A stretch of DNA of 64,000 nt from positions 19,083,501 to 19,147,500 of the forward strand of contig CM042023.1 of the NCBI GenBank assembly GCA_023525975.1, read 5' to 3'. Below the pieces are notes generated by a model, which did not search any database, was not told the origin of the DNA, and saw only the letters and a program-made list of their open reading frames with translations. The number at the start of each line of letters is the position of its first letter. Position 1 is the first letter of the stretch. The stretch is from Smallanthus sonchifolius (taxonomy: Eukaryota > Streptophyta > Magnoliopsida > Asterales > Asteraceae). The translations under genes and the position numbers were made by a program. Positions 10,749-22,509 of this stretch are shown in pieces.

Positions 10749-13563
10749 TGTCACACCCCCAATTTCAACTAACGAAGTTTTACCGTTTGGGAAGTGACAA
10801 ACCAGGATCTCAGTCATTAGTTACATTGAACGACACTATATGGGACTAAAATGAAAATATATCATAAATGATCAAAGTAAGTGCGGAAGCGTAAAACGAA
10901 AGTAAATGCGCAAAACAAACGCGCCCAAGAAAAGTCCCAAAGTGTTAAGTCCAAAACAAAGTACAAAGCAAATCAACAATAATAATTTATAACTAATTCA
11001 TAAGATTCCATGCATGCCCTATGCGTGCACCTGTGCCTTATCTTAAGCGACCTGAGAAAAACATGTAAGAAAATGTCAACACGAGGTTGGTGAGTTCACA
11101 GGTTTCAGCTTGCAACAAAGCTCAATAGGTTAATGCACATGCAATATATAAATCAATAGGTAGCTAACCCATAAGCATGTTAACTAATGCACTCGCAACC
11201 GACAGCTGACTGTTTATGTTTTTGCCTCCCACCAGGCTTATCAACCATGGTGCATGTTTAGGTCAAGACTGCACCCGTTCGACATCCAGTCGGGTTAGCG
11301 CGACCAACGCGAGTGAGGTTTGTCAAACCCAGTAGTACTACTCAACTTACCTCGCTAAGTTCATATTAACGGTACGATGTGAGGACTTAGTGATAGATGT
11401 GTACGCATAGTTAAACAAGTGATAACATATATGAATTACATAACCAAAAATATTTACGACATGTTTTCTCCCCCAAATTGTAAAACAGTAAAATGGGCCG
11501 TGAAAACTCACCTGAACGCGCGTAGGTAGTAATCACACAAGTACGAGACTGAAATCTTAAGCGTTAGCCCGACACGGCTCACAAATGCCCTAGAGTAACA
11601 ACATAACTTATTAGGGATAAAATGAGAATTATTGGGATATGTGACGACGACCCGGAATCTTGAACGTCCTAAAAGAAGCGCCCTAAAGATCAAAGAGTAG
11701 ACGACCGTGTCCATGGGAATGAGAATTCTTAATATAATAATTAAGATTAAAGTGTTATGCGTCGCACGATGATAACGAATAATATATAAATAAATAATTT
11801 CGTACGTTCGAGTCGTTTACAAAAGTTAGAAAAATAATATAATTTAATATATTATTTTTAAGTTCGTAGGTTTAAACAAATAATCATTTGTGGCAAAAAT
11901 AATAAATATATTATTTTTATTCGAGTTAATAAACGTGAGTAAATAATATAACAATTATATTATTAGATAGTTTAAAACGTCACACGAGGTAATTAAACGA
12001 GGTGAAATAATATAAATTATATATTATTTTATAACATGAATCACGGGTTGAAAATAATATAAATATATTATTTCATACGAAGTTATGTTTTGAAAATAAT
12101 ATAAATATATTATTTTAAAAGTGGATAATTAATATAAAAATGGGTTATAAAATCAAAACCGAGCCTACGGTTGTTTTCCGGGTATAAAACACTTTAGTAT
12201 ATTAATATAATAACATGGGGTTGGGTTTTAATATCAAAATAATTGTTTAAACATAATAAAGCTAAAAACAGGGGGAGGGAGACTCGAACCCGGGTCTCCT
12301 CCCTACCAGTCACACGTACTACCTGTCCTGCCCGCAAAGGAATCGCAAACAAACTGGTTTCAGAATGCTTTTATCAAACAGATCCAGTGTATCCCCCTCC
12401 CCAATCCACGCATGATCGAATCCATCCCTGAACTCATTGTATTCGATTTCGGTTGCACCAATTTACATAGGGTTTCTGTAAATCAGGGGATGGCGAGTCT
12501 GTGGTTCGATTTAATTGTAAAAATATTGCGTTTGGACTCGTTAATTTACTGGTTAAAGGGTCGGAAACCTAGATTTGAACGTCAGATCGAATTGGCCAAA
12601 ATTTGATAATGAAAGCAGTTGAAATCAGGGGGCTTTTAAAGGTTTTGACTTTGTGAAGCTGTTGATTAGGTTTAATTTGATTAAAATTGAATCTAGGACC
12701 AAAACCCCTAATCTTGCTCAAGAATAAACCCTAGTTTCAGGTTTGAGTCGAATTTGATGTTGTCATGTTAAATTAATAGAGGGCTTTCAAAGAATGTAGT
12801 TTTGCGAAACTATCCATGGTAATTAATTTGATTTAGGAACAGTCCGGAATAGGGTTCGATTAGACTGGTTTTAGTATGAACCCGAGAATAGGTTTCATGA
12901 TCGAATCAATGTTGTAAGCCCTGATAAAGATAGGGATTTCAATCAATAGACAGAAACGATGGTAAAGGTGTAGGTAATTACCGGAATAGTGTTCGAATTG
13001 ATGGTTCCCAACTAAAACGTGCTCCGACGCTAACGAGTTCGATCTCCGGCAACTTGGACAGCTTCTCCGATTAAGATGAGTAGTGTAGTAGGTTCTAATT
13101 GATGCGACTAAGGTGTGCGTACGCTCAATTCTTGAGAGTAATACATGAATCCGTCGAATATGATGATATTCAATAAAGAGGTCAACGGTTACGAAGGTAA
13201 TGATCATGATTTGAGTTTAATTCGATAATTGATGATGATTAAAACCTTAGTAATGACCGTAAATGTCATTAACGTGCAAATTTCAGTTTCAATTCCAACA
13301 GAAACGATCGTGGGTTTTGAATTTGGAACACTTGTTGCGAATTTGACTTTTTAAAGTCAACAGAAACATAAAACTCTTGATTTTGACTTTACGAAGTCAA
13401 CAGAAATGAAATTGGAGTATTTACAAGATCAGTCCCTCTAGATTCATGCATTTAGGATTGAATAAAGGCAGAAATAGTCCCTGAAGTTTGAGTTAGGATA
13501 AATACGTTAAGACTTAACTGGATGTAACTAACAGAGTTAGTCTAAAAATTCCGGATTGTCATA
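10749..13563 (-). mobile_element. solo LTR of a Ty3/gypsy-like element (2815 bp)
   Basis: The block is flanked by the perfect 5-bp duplication GTATG (10744-10748 and 13564-13568), with no interior sequence. It opens TGTCACACCCCC and ends CCGGATTGTCATA; the related copy at 26001-28768, in the opposite orientation, starts TGTGACAATCCGG, so the last bases here have changed from CACA to CATA. Both ends align with that copy along several blocks. It probably arose by recombination between the two LTRs of a full insertion. A tRNA-like Pol III motif lies inside. Confidence 0.9.
12270..12355 (-). promoter_or_regulatory. tRNA-like Pol III motif in solo LTR
   Basis: The minus strand reads GGTTCGAGTCT (12280-12290), a near-perfect B box, preceded by GCAGGACAGGTAGTACGTG, a possible weak A box. 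The same arrangement occurs at the matching place in the LTR at 26001-28768. No cloverleaf is apparent, so this is a tRNA-derived relic and not a tRNA gene. Confidence 0.55.
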
Positions 13564-13819
13564 GTATGACTAATGGATGGAAAGACGAGAGGTGAGGGAA
13601 TTAGTAGGTGAAACCTACAAGTTCCAAGGTTGAAAGGGGGCAACAGAGAAGACTTCTTTGAACCCCAAGGAGGGTGGTCGTATTGCAAAGAAAAGTTATA
13701 AAACCGAATAGTGTGAAGGTGAATACTTGACACCGAATGATTTAGGTGCAAGAATAGGTCGTGTTGGTTTGTACCGATGCATGATTCGAGGACAAATCCT
13801 CTTTTAAGGAGGGTAGACT
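13564..13819 (+). mobile_element. 3' interior end of gypsy element with polypurine tract
   Basis: The block ends ATTCGAGGACAAATCC then TTTTAAGGAGGGTAGACT directly before TGTAACATCC. A purine-rich tract just before an LTR primes second-strand synthesis, and the same ending occurs (minus strand) in the Tekay element at 59860. This shows that 13820-16489 is a 3' LTR, with its body to the left. No coding remains. Confidence 0.8.
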
Positions 13820-16489
13820 TGTAACATCCTAGAAATACGAAAGCTAACAAGTCGGATTAATGGACCGCCCGAAACCGTAGTTAGCTTAGTGACTAGTAGT
13901 GTGGGCCGAAAGTTGTATATGGACTACCGAAATAGACTCGAATGGTCATTATTAAACAGTTAAGAATAACCGAGGACCCGGATGTAACTGTAGGATGCTT
14001 ATAATCAAATTATTGGAAAACCCTAAGCCATTTTTTTGGCTTGGTCAATTGCGATGGCAGAAAGAAATCGAGAGAGAGAGAGAGAATCGCCGTAGAAGGA
14101 AGGAGGAGCACGATGATGATCGCACGGTGGGCTTGCGGCAGCGTTAAGCAGGAAAAGAACCCACCTACGCGTAAGGTAACTCCCGAATCCTATTGTTTTA
14201 CTTCTTGTTTCAGGAACCGATTAGGGTTTTGGGTGGGAAGGTGGTCGCGACGAGGATGAAGGAGGGGGTACGGTAGCTGATGGTGGCGATCATGGGTGAA
14301 GGCATGTTGGGCAGGGGTGTCCTTGGCAGTGGAATACGGTGGTCCTGGGTGGTGGAACGGTAGTTGTGTGGAGATGAGGAGCCGACGAGAAGGGTAGCAG
14401 GTCTAGCCGGTGGTGGTACACCACGGCGGAAGGCAAAAGGCTGGAGGCAGCCAGCGATGGACGACGCGCCGGCCCCGGTGGTGGCTGTGGGGGTGGCACG
14501 AGGCGGTGTTGGAGTGGTGGTGTCCTACGGCGACTAGCAACAGATGCGTCAAGGGCCACGGGGTGGTGGTGCACGGTGAGGGAAACCGGAGTGCCACCCT
14601 GTTAGGGTTTGTGCATGGCGAGCATGCATGCATGCGTAGGAACCCGACTCGGTGAGCACGCATTCTTGGAATTAAGGTTTGCATGGCGGCTGCATGTGCG
14701 TGCACGTAAGCGAGGACTCGGGTGCGCAGGTCCTGTTAAGAATGGGGGACTATGTTATACGTAAACACGAGAAGCTAGGGTCTCGCGGGAAGAGACGTTG
14801 GGATGACGAGCCGAGCATCGGGTTTTAGTGATTGTTTTACGTTATTCGATGTAAGTTTAGAGCGTATCTGATTGTGTGATCACGCGTTTGTTAGGTTTGG
14901 AATTCGAGCGTGGTCGAACGAGTTATATTGCAAGGACTGAGGCTCGGCATATCCGATGAGTTTCTAATCCCCTCTTTTTAAACGTTTTGTTGTTTTGGGG
15001 CTATCGTACATACTCGCATGTTTTATTAAACGAACGTATTACGAGTTATGAGTTAACATTGAAGTGTTTTATGAGATCTTTATGTAATAATGAAGCTAAG
15101 GGTCGTTATGGGATCCTTAGGGTGGGTGAACAAGAGTGTGATGATCTGGGTGTGTCATCTTATGAGTTAGTCGGGGCGAGTCGGGAATTTAGCTAAACAT
15201 GTGACGGTTATATAAGGAGAGTTAGCATGGGAACCCGTACGTGGTTCATTAACGAGTCAAGTTGGTGATAGTATGTTGTCATGCGTCGTGTGCTTGATGT
15301 TGTGTGTATTGTGTCGTTGTCCTTGTGACACGAAGGGTATCGTGTTTGCATGAGTCTATATGGTGTCCATAGTATGTATGGGCTAGAATTCAGTACGGTG
15401 TTTGTGTGTCGTATAACTTCCTATTCGGAAAGAGTTGGGTAATGTGTCAAGACGTTATAAGGATACGTCTAAGTAATCGTTGGATTACACATGTAAGTGA
15501 TCCGTAAATGGTGGTGAGTCGTAGTACATGTCCAAGTAGTGTCATGTGTATATATGTGTTGCTTTGTGTGCTTGCATTGTTGTCCGTGTATACGGCTAAT
15601 AGTGATGTGGAGGACGGAGTCCTTCGGGATCATCATTGTACGTGTGATGTGTCAGTCACCGTATGGTAGATGATATAGTCACTGTGTGGTGGCTGGGTAG
15701 TCATCATAGATGACGAGTGTGTCGCTATGTTTAGCGGCGGGGCCCTATAACAAGGGTGGAGCTGAGCTTATGACGAGTATCCCGACGGGGATAACCCTGA
15801 CGAGGGTGCAGTGAGGAGATATGTATTTGTGTGCTTATATATGTGTTAAATTGCATGCAAGTGATAAGTTATATTAATTGTGTATGAGATGGTATTGAGG
15901 TGATAAATAGATGGAATCAATGTGGTGTATCAAGTTAGATTGACCGTTGTGTCGAGCTGAGTACATTGTGTACAACTGTTGAGTTAATTGGTTTATGAGA
16001 GTCCTGGTTAGGACTGGTAAGTCGGTTTCTAGAGGTTGGTTGAGTTAACCAGTGTATGGTGTATATATATGTTAAATTGTGAGTTATCAGGTAAGTAAGC
16101 TCGATCCATGTCGGAGAGACTTACTAGGTTTAAACGACGGGTAGAGTCTGGGGTGGTGAATTCTTGTGGGATATTATAAGATAACAGGGGTTATCTATAT
16201 GATAGAAGTTAAATTAAACTATTAGAACTCACTCAGTGTAGCTGACTTTGTATGTACGTCAGATTGTTTTGCAGGTGAGTCTGCTAGATGAGGTATCTTG
16301 GCTTGGGAGCGGGGCTACTCGGGTTGGTGCGCATGCATTCTTCAAGTAATGTTATCAAAGTTAACGAGTTTAAAGATAATATTATTTTGAGAAAGACTTC
16401 CGTTGTTTATGTAAATGAATGTTAGATTTTTTAAAGAATTTAACCAGTTATGAGAACCAACTGTAGGGTGCCTGGTTTGGGGCCTTACA
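13820..16489 (+). mobile_element. 3' LTR of a plus-strand gypsy element (2670 bp)
   Basis: It starts TGTAACATCCTAG and ends GGTTTGGGGCCTTACA, the same termini as the solo LTR at 53114-55232 (GGGTTTGGGGCCTTACA). It has an AGAGAGAG leader and a donor-like AAGGTAACT at 14173-14181. The five bases before it (AGACT) belong to the polypurine end and do not match those after it, as expected for a 3' LTR. Open frames inside (14290-14705) are GC-rich, low complexity and not genes. The 5' LTR is not in the window. Confidence 0.82.
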
Positions 16490-17560
16490 ATACACATTTG
16501 CTAGGTAGCTCCACCGATGCTAAGACCCTCCAGCTTATATCTTTCCATGAATGCACGAAGGTTCTCGTCCTTTCGTTGTTTAATGTTGGGTAAGACCATT
16601 GGGTCCTTGGTGTTCTTCTTCTGTTGCATGAGGTTTGCTAACAAACTTCTGCTTAAGTCTTCAAAAGAGTATACGCTTCCACCAGGTAAGTTGTTAAACC
16701 ACAACCACGCCGGGCCAACAAGCGTTTGGGAGAACATATGGCACTATATAGGCATTGACCATTGTTCCACTTTTGCTGCCCCCGAGAAGAGTTCAAGGTG
16801 ATCATCTGGGTCACTAAGCCCGTCATACGTTTTGACGTCGGCCGACATCTTGGTCTTGGTTCGAAATCTGAAGTTGGCTATTCTTGGTGAGAATTTGGTT
16901 TGGGCGTTAGGTACGTATGGCCTAGATAAATCGTTCTTCGACTTGGGTCGTCATGAGCGGTTGTGGGTATGTGAGTAGAGGTGGAGTTGGTATAGGCATG
17001 AAGAGGAAATGATAAGGAAAGAAGTTTTGTTAGAAAGGAGGGTAGGGTAATGAAGGCAGGCTTGAGTTTTGCGTAGCGTTTTGGTCATGTAAAGCTTGGA
17101 AAGGGAGCTGGGGAACCCTTGGTGTTGGGAATTCCTGCCCCATGGGGATAAAGAAGTTTTGCCTTGGATCGTACCAAGGATGGAATGTTGAGGAGTTACC
17201 ATGGGAGGTGGACCTTACCGTGGTAGGGTTTGCCATGATCATCTGCATAAGAGAGGCAACATGGATTTTGAGGAGAACAATTTTAGTCCTAGCCATGGCA
17301 ACAGTGGCCTCCTGCCTGGGTGGTGAAGTAGGAGTCTGGGCAGCGCTAGGCTCACCCTCATAGGCCAACCGGGCCCAGATGCCTTTCGTCATTTCCTCTT
17401 AAACGTACCCCTGCATCAACTCCTTAAGGCGATGAAAATGTTCCTTAACACCTTCTGGGGTAAACTCGATCATATCGGACACCTCGACCTGCTGCCCTTC
17501 GGGAGACGAGTCCTGCCGAGGACCTCCCCCTTCCGGAACGTCTTTTGCGAGCATGGTTAT
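16490..17560 (-). pseudogene. Tat-like Ty3/gypsy gag, N-terminal part
   Basis: From an ATG near 17553 the minus strand reads MLAKDVPEGGGPRQDSSPEG, then VKEHFHRLKELMQGYV and a stop. After a shift comes the core gag block: FSQTLVGPAWLWFNNLPGGS, then RKDENLRAFMERYKLE (16501-16737). These are hallmarks of Ty3/gypsy gag (retrotransposon gag domain) of the Tat/Athila kind. It sits just downstream of its own primer site and is cut at 16490 by the LTR of the next element. Several stops make it non-functional. Confidence 0.85.
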
Positions 17561-17650
17561 GCTTGGATGGAATAGAACAAAAAGGAATGGCGAGTTTTAA
17601 GTGAGGCTTGAGCATGTATGTCTTTTAGACGAAATGAAGTTGGCCCATGG

Positions 17651-17659
17651 TGGGCGCCA
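17651..17659 (-). other. primer binding site of the Tat-like element
   Basis: The minus-strand TGGCGCCCA lies five bases inside the LTR edge (TGTCGCAC at 17665). TGGCGCC-type primer sites are usual in Tat and Athila elements. It places the LTR to the right and gag to the left. Confidence 0.75.
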
Positions 17660-17664
17660 GTTAT

Positions 17665-18420
17665 TGTCGCACTGGGAGAATCAACCAAATCCGGAAGGTC
17701 ATGCTAAGACTGAACAAACCGTTAGACTCACTGCAGGGGAGGGTCCCATGCGATCCACCTCCGGCGTGAGAATCAGATAAGGATTTTTGAGAGAGTTATT
17801 AATGAGTATGAAGTAAGTAACTGAGAGTGAATGCCAAACCTGGGTAGTGATATGCTCTTGTTTTTAACCAGATTCTTTGAAAAGTGGAAGAGCTTCTTTG
17901 GTTCTTGATATTCCTTTTTGGGATATCATGGTTTCCTTAAATGAAGTGTGTCTCGATTCTTTAAGGACCCCATATTAGTGTAATAAGTTGATTTAATGAT
18001 AAAAAATGGAAAGGAGATTTTAATGTGTATGTCTACACTTCTTACCCTTACCTTTTTTGTCTACCGCTTTTCTCCTAATGGTATCGGGAACGGTTGCACT
18101 GACTGCACCTTCTGTGGTGCCTCTATTGCTTGATATGACATGTTGGTCAGACTTATCCTTTTAGCGATCCTAGTATTATCTAATGGTTTATGTTACCTTA
18201 TTTTATCCTTGCCTTCCAATGGTCCTTGCGTCCTTCCTTGGCTCGACCTTCCTGCCTTTGCTGGGTAACAGTCCTGCTTTTCTGCCCTGCCTTACTAAGG
18301 GGTGATCCTTATCTAAGGTTCTACCCATGTCATCAAACAACCTGGTTAAACAAAATCTTGTATTCAATGGAGAAATATGATGAAGAACTTGTGTACCCAA
18401 TTGATTCTTGAAGATCGGTA
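17665..18420 (-). mobile_element. 5' LTR of the Tat-like element, outer edge uncertain
   Basis: The inner edge is clear: in plus orientation TGTCGCACTGGGAG adjoins the primer site. No matching CA terminus was found on the right. Similarity and C-rich character fade near 18420, where a short direct repeat (TTGAAGATCGGTATATTGAT, about 18409 and 18435) begins. The LTR may be truncated. Confidence 0.55.
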
Positions 18421-18761
18421 TATTGATTTACAATTGTTGAAGATCGGTATATTGATTTATTCAAAAAAATAAATACGATTATGGATGAGAGAAATTTAAG
18501 GGATTAGTATAAATAATAACTACAAAAAATAGTGCGATGTAATTTTACAAAAAAGCCTTTAAATTATAAAAATAAAATATAATTACAAATTATGTGATTG
18601 GTTGAAATTGATTTTCTTGGTTTTTATATAATTTTATCATTTTCATTTGATCCCTACCCTATACACACATATAGGAGAGAGTTCATATATATAGATCAAT
18701 GGTTATTATTACCATGACAATTTAGTAAATGATCTAAAACTAAAGAAGATTATATTAAGAG
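18421..18761. other. AT-rich spacer, no feature seen
   Basis: Nothing gene-like or repeat-like is recognised beyond a short 20-base direct repeat at the left edge. Confidence 0.5.
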
Positions 18762-19144
18762 TTAATTGCATAAATGCCCATGTGGTTTATTCATTTTGCA
18801 TGTTTAGCCCCCAAGGTTTAAAAACTGTAATTTTAGAGCAATGTTTTATGTCTTTGTTACGAATTTAGCCCCTGAGTTTAATTTTACTTAGTTTTATCGC
18901 TAAAGTAACCTTATATGAGGACATATTGGTCATTTTACTTTGTAGTTTTTCATTTTTTTTGTATTACTTTGTAGTTTTTCACTTTGTATATTACTTTAAT
19001 GTTAAAAACTACAAAGGTTAACTTAAACTCTGGGGCTAAATTCACAACAAAGTTATAAAACATTAGGCTAAAATTATAATTTTTAAACCTTGGGGGCTAA
19101 ACATGCAAAATGAACAAACTACAGAGGCCATTTATGCAATTAAT
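18762..19144. mobile_element. foldback MITE with about 150-bp arms
   Basis: The left arm TTAATTGCATAAATGCCCAT is answered at the right by ATTTATGCAATTAAT. The arms continue inward in inverted order (CCCCCAAGGTTTAAAAACTG against TTTAAACCTTGGGGGC, and TTAGCCCCTGAGTTTAA against TTAAACTCTGGGGCTAA). It has no coding capacity. At least four other elements in this window share the GAGTTAATT(G/A)CA-type terminus. Confidence 0.88.
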
Positions 19145-21060
19145 TATATAAGGGAAAATCCGAAACAAAAAAATGTTAGTTTTGAAAACTACATTCAAAA
19201 TTTCTAAATTCACTCTTCTCCCTCCCCTCTTCTAAATTACAATCTAAAAAAATCTAATTTCTTATATTTTTCGTCATAATCAAACATTCTAATTTGAACT
19301 CGATTGAATCTCTCTGAAACGAAGATGTTCCTTTGAGAGAAGAAGGATTTTTTAAGTCGACCTAGATACATATATGTATTTGGTTGGGATACATATATCT
19401 GTCATGAAATAATTGATCTAAGAAAAGATGAAAAAAAATCATACCATCTTCTTGCATATACGTAACACTACGTATTACATGTATGTAACTCATAGAGCTA
19501 TAGATCTATGTAACACTATGAGTTACATATATGTAACACTATGAGTTCAATATATGTAAGTCAAAGATACATATATATAACAATTAGGATACGAACATAG
19601 CAAAATTCTCATTACCCAACAAAAATAAACAAAACAACCATTAACATCAAGAAGAAGAATAGAAGCAAAGTTCTCATTACGCCAGAATCAACCACAAATC
19701 GCCAAATCTCCCTCTATCCTCAATCGTCTCAAATCCTTCAACTTTTACCGCAAAACTCCTAGCACGAATTATCTCCGGTACCACCAACAACCATTAGAAG
19801 TAGCACATCCCAATTGCATGTATGCGTGGCATCCTCGGCACCATCAAGCCGTCACTCACCACCCCGCATGGGTGGGGCGGTGTTCCCGTGCGTTAACCCA
19901 TGCTACCTCAGTCATACCACAACAATACTAAGTGACGAATACAGGAAATTTTTGTATCGGTTGGGGGGAGGAAATGCGTTGGGTCAAAAGCAAATTAAGG
20001 GCACCGACAATAGAGTAAAACTGGTTCACTATACTTTCACACTTTTAACCAATATTTTCTTCTTTTAAAATTAGGTGATAATCTAAAATTTGTATCCTTT
20101 CAACAAGATGAAGATTATCTAAATCAATTAATTTACGTATAAAATATATAGAGATAGGTCGGGGAACATAAAAAGCAAAAATATAAAAGACCATTAACAA
20201 TGTTGACAATTAACAAATCGGATTATAGAAGAAAAAATTAACATAAATTGGAGGACTGAAGTCTTAAGAGATTAGCAATTTCATTAGGTTTCAGGTTATT
20301 TAATTTTGATTTTTTAATTATATAAATGTGAAGATTCAAAAGAAGACATTTATTTTGTTCTGACTACCCTCATGGACCTCACGGTTGAAAATTTTGTGCC
20401 CCCGGATTAAAATTATTTTTTTTTTTGTTATTGCTATTCTGAGTGAGTCACGTATATATAATATTATAGTTAGAGTTACGTATATGTAACATTATAGTTA
20501 AATATACGTAACTCAAAGATACATATACGTAATCATATACGTAACAATTAGGATAGGAACATAGCCAAAATTCTCATTATCCAACAATTTCTAAAATTTT
20601 ACAATAATAAAGTCTACTTGTAACAATAATTTATTTATTAAATAAAATAAAAGTAGTTTCTTTTTGGTTTGTGGTTGTCAAGACTCAAGCGTCTTTAATT
20701 TAATCACCATTTTTATGCCAAAATTTATTTTATGGTTGTTGTTTTATGCATAATTAGGAACCACTACAATTAATACTACTTATATTTTCATTTCCATTTA
20801 CCACCACTTCCAAGCTGCATTACTTTATCTTGTTATCGTTTTCTCACGCTTTTTTTTATTAAAAAGATGACAAAGTGTACGGACACGTTTATTAAAAATA
20901 TTCAAATTAACTAACATAAAACATAATTATTTAATTGGAATGATTGGACAAAGATTGGTTCGTTGTAAAACCATATATTTTTATTGGCATGCATAATGAT
21001 GTAACAATTATCTATTGTTAATGTTAGAAGTGGATAAAACCTCGTTGTCGAGTAATTTCA
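19145..21060. repeat. AT-rich repeats with duplicated TACGTAAC-rich block
   Basis: Two related blocks lie at about 19440-19621 and 20440-20586. Both are rich in ACGTAAC words and both end with a near-identical ACATAGC...AAAATTCTCATTA...CCAAC segment. The DNA between them (19622-20439) has no recognised gene; an 84-codon frame at 19814 looks accidental. 20587-21060 is plain AT-rich DNA. Confidence 0.6.
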
Positions 21061-22430
21061 TGTAACATTCCAATTTTCGGTATAATTTATAAAATATTTA
21101 AGAGTAGTTGGAGTGATTATGTATGTTCAATGAATCAAATTCAAGTTTATGACTATGTGGGTGTTGACGAAATTGACCTAATTTGATGAAATTTTGAGGT
21201 TTTTGGTAAGACATGTCCTAATCAACCAAAAAATGGATGGAAATTGTTAAAGACATATCATAAATAACATTTAAATCAAATAATGGTGCTTAAGAGCTTA
21301 ATAGTGATTTTTGATGAAATGCTCTTATAAGTTATTTACTTGATCCTATATGCTAAATTTAATTAGCTTAATTTGGGTTATGTTGAACCTTGATGATAAA
21401 ACTCACCCAACTAAGTGAGTATAACATGATACGAGTGTATTTCGAGGCTTTTGAATGCGATTCCTTGTAATTTGGGCGTCAAACAGGTCAAAAATCAGGA
21501 TAAAAAGCTTAAAACCAACCATAGGTGTTTAGGTGTATTAGAAGTTGTTTAAGAATGAAGTTAGTTGAAACAATCAACAAGTTGTGATATGGGTTCCTAT
21601 GTCCAAAACTTGCATAGTTTATATGAATTGTTGACTTAAGGAAGTCAACAAGTGGGAAGAGGAACTTAAGAAGTCGAGTATCCTATAGGCGAAAGCAAGT
21701 AATTACATGCACCCGATACGAAAGTATATGCAAATTTCGTATATAGTATATTTGAATTTGACCAAATATGTAGTTTAATATATTTTATGAATTTTTGGTG
21801 AATTACATATGCACTTGGTGAATATGGGTGAATAAAGGTGTTAAAGTCTTGTTTGAGACTAAGAAATCACAATGGTGTTTATGATCTAAAACTGGGATTT
21901 AAATTCACAATAGGGATTGCAATATATGGGTGAAGCATGATTCACAATGGAGTATGTGAACATGATAAATTATCATGGTTTGGATAACTGTTTATTTAGC
22001 CACAATGATGTAATGTGACCCGATATTGAAAGTCTAAGGATGATTATTATATGGTGTTTAAAGTTCGTGCTCAATGAATTTGCTTGAAGTGACTTACACA
22101 TGTCATTTATGAGGTGTTAGTATATGAATGTGATGCCAAACGTTACATTATGTTGAATTAGTGTTTAAATGTGAAATTGACCCAAAAGTTGTTATAAGTG
22201 ATGTATGGTACCCCTTCCCTGACGTATCATACGCTGGTTCATAAAATCATACACTAAAAGTTACTGTGTTACGCTCATCGTAAGCTAGCTATACGCTTGT
22301 GTTGTTTTATGGGCTCGAATTTTTAAGGATGCTATTTTTGGGTTTGGGTTATTATCATGTAATCTTACCTAGCATTGCTAATGAATTTAATTACATATCT
22401 TTTATTCTCAAAATTAATTTATAATTTAGG
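21061..22430 (+). mobile_element. probable LTR fragment (TGTAACATTCC type)
   Basis: It opens TGTAACATTCCAATTTTCGG, in the style of gypsy LTRs here, and contains the perfect hairpin TTGTTGACTT / AAGTCAACAA (21628-21637, 21642-21651) also seen in shorter form in the two solo LTRs. No CA terminus or duplication was found, so the right edge is a guess and the call is tentative. Confidence 0.4.
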
Positions 22431-22509
22431 TGCGGACCACAAAGATCCTAATGAATGCGGACCACAAAGATCCTAACGAATGCGGACCACAAAGATCTTA
22501 ACGAGTGCG
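22431..22509 (+). repeat. 25-bp tandem repeat, three copies
   Basis: TGCGGACCACAAAGATCCTA starts at 22431, 22456 and 22481, with a partial fourth at 22506. The period (25) is not a multiple of three, so it is unlikely to encode a peptide repeat. Confidence 0.9.

Noticed and set aside
12270..12355. Possible tRNA gene
   Set aside because: A B box is present but no acceptor, D or anticodon stems form; treated as a tRNA-like motif. The same holds for 27181-27256.
14290..14705. Overlapping ORFs of 80-100 codons in GC-rich DNA
   Set aside because: They lie inside the gypsy 3' LTR, overlap in several frames and encode His/Pro-rich low-complexity peptides.
2869..16489. 2869-3915 as the 5' LTR of the element whose 3' LTR is 13820-16489
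   Set aside because: The two LTRs differ too much, the array is missing from the latter, and the flanks (TGAAC before, ATACA after) do not form a duplication.
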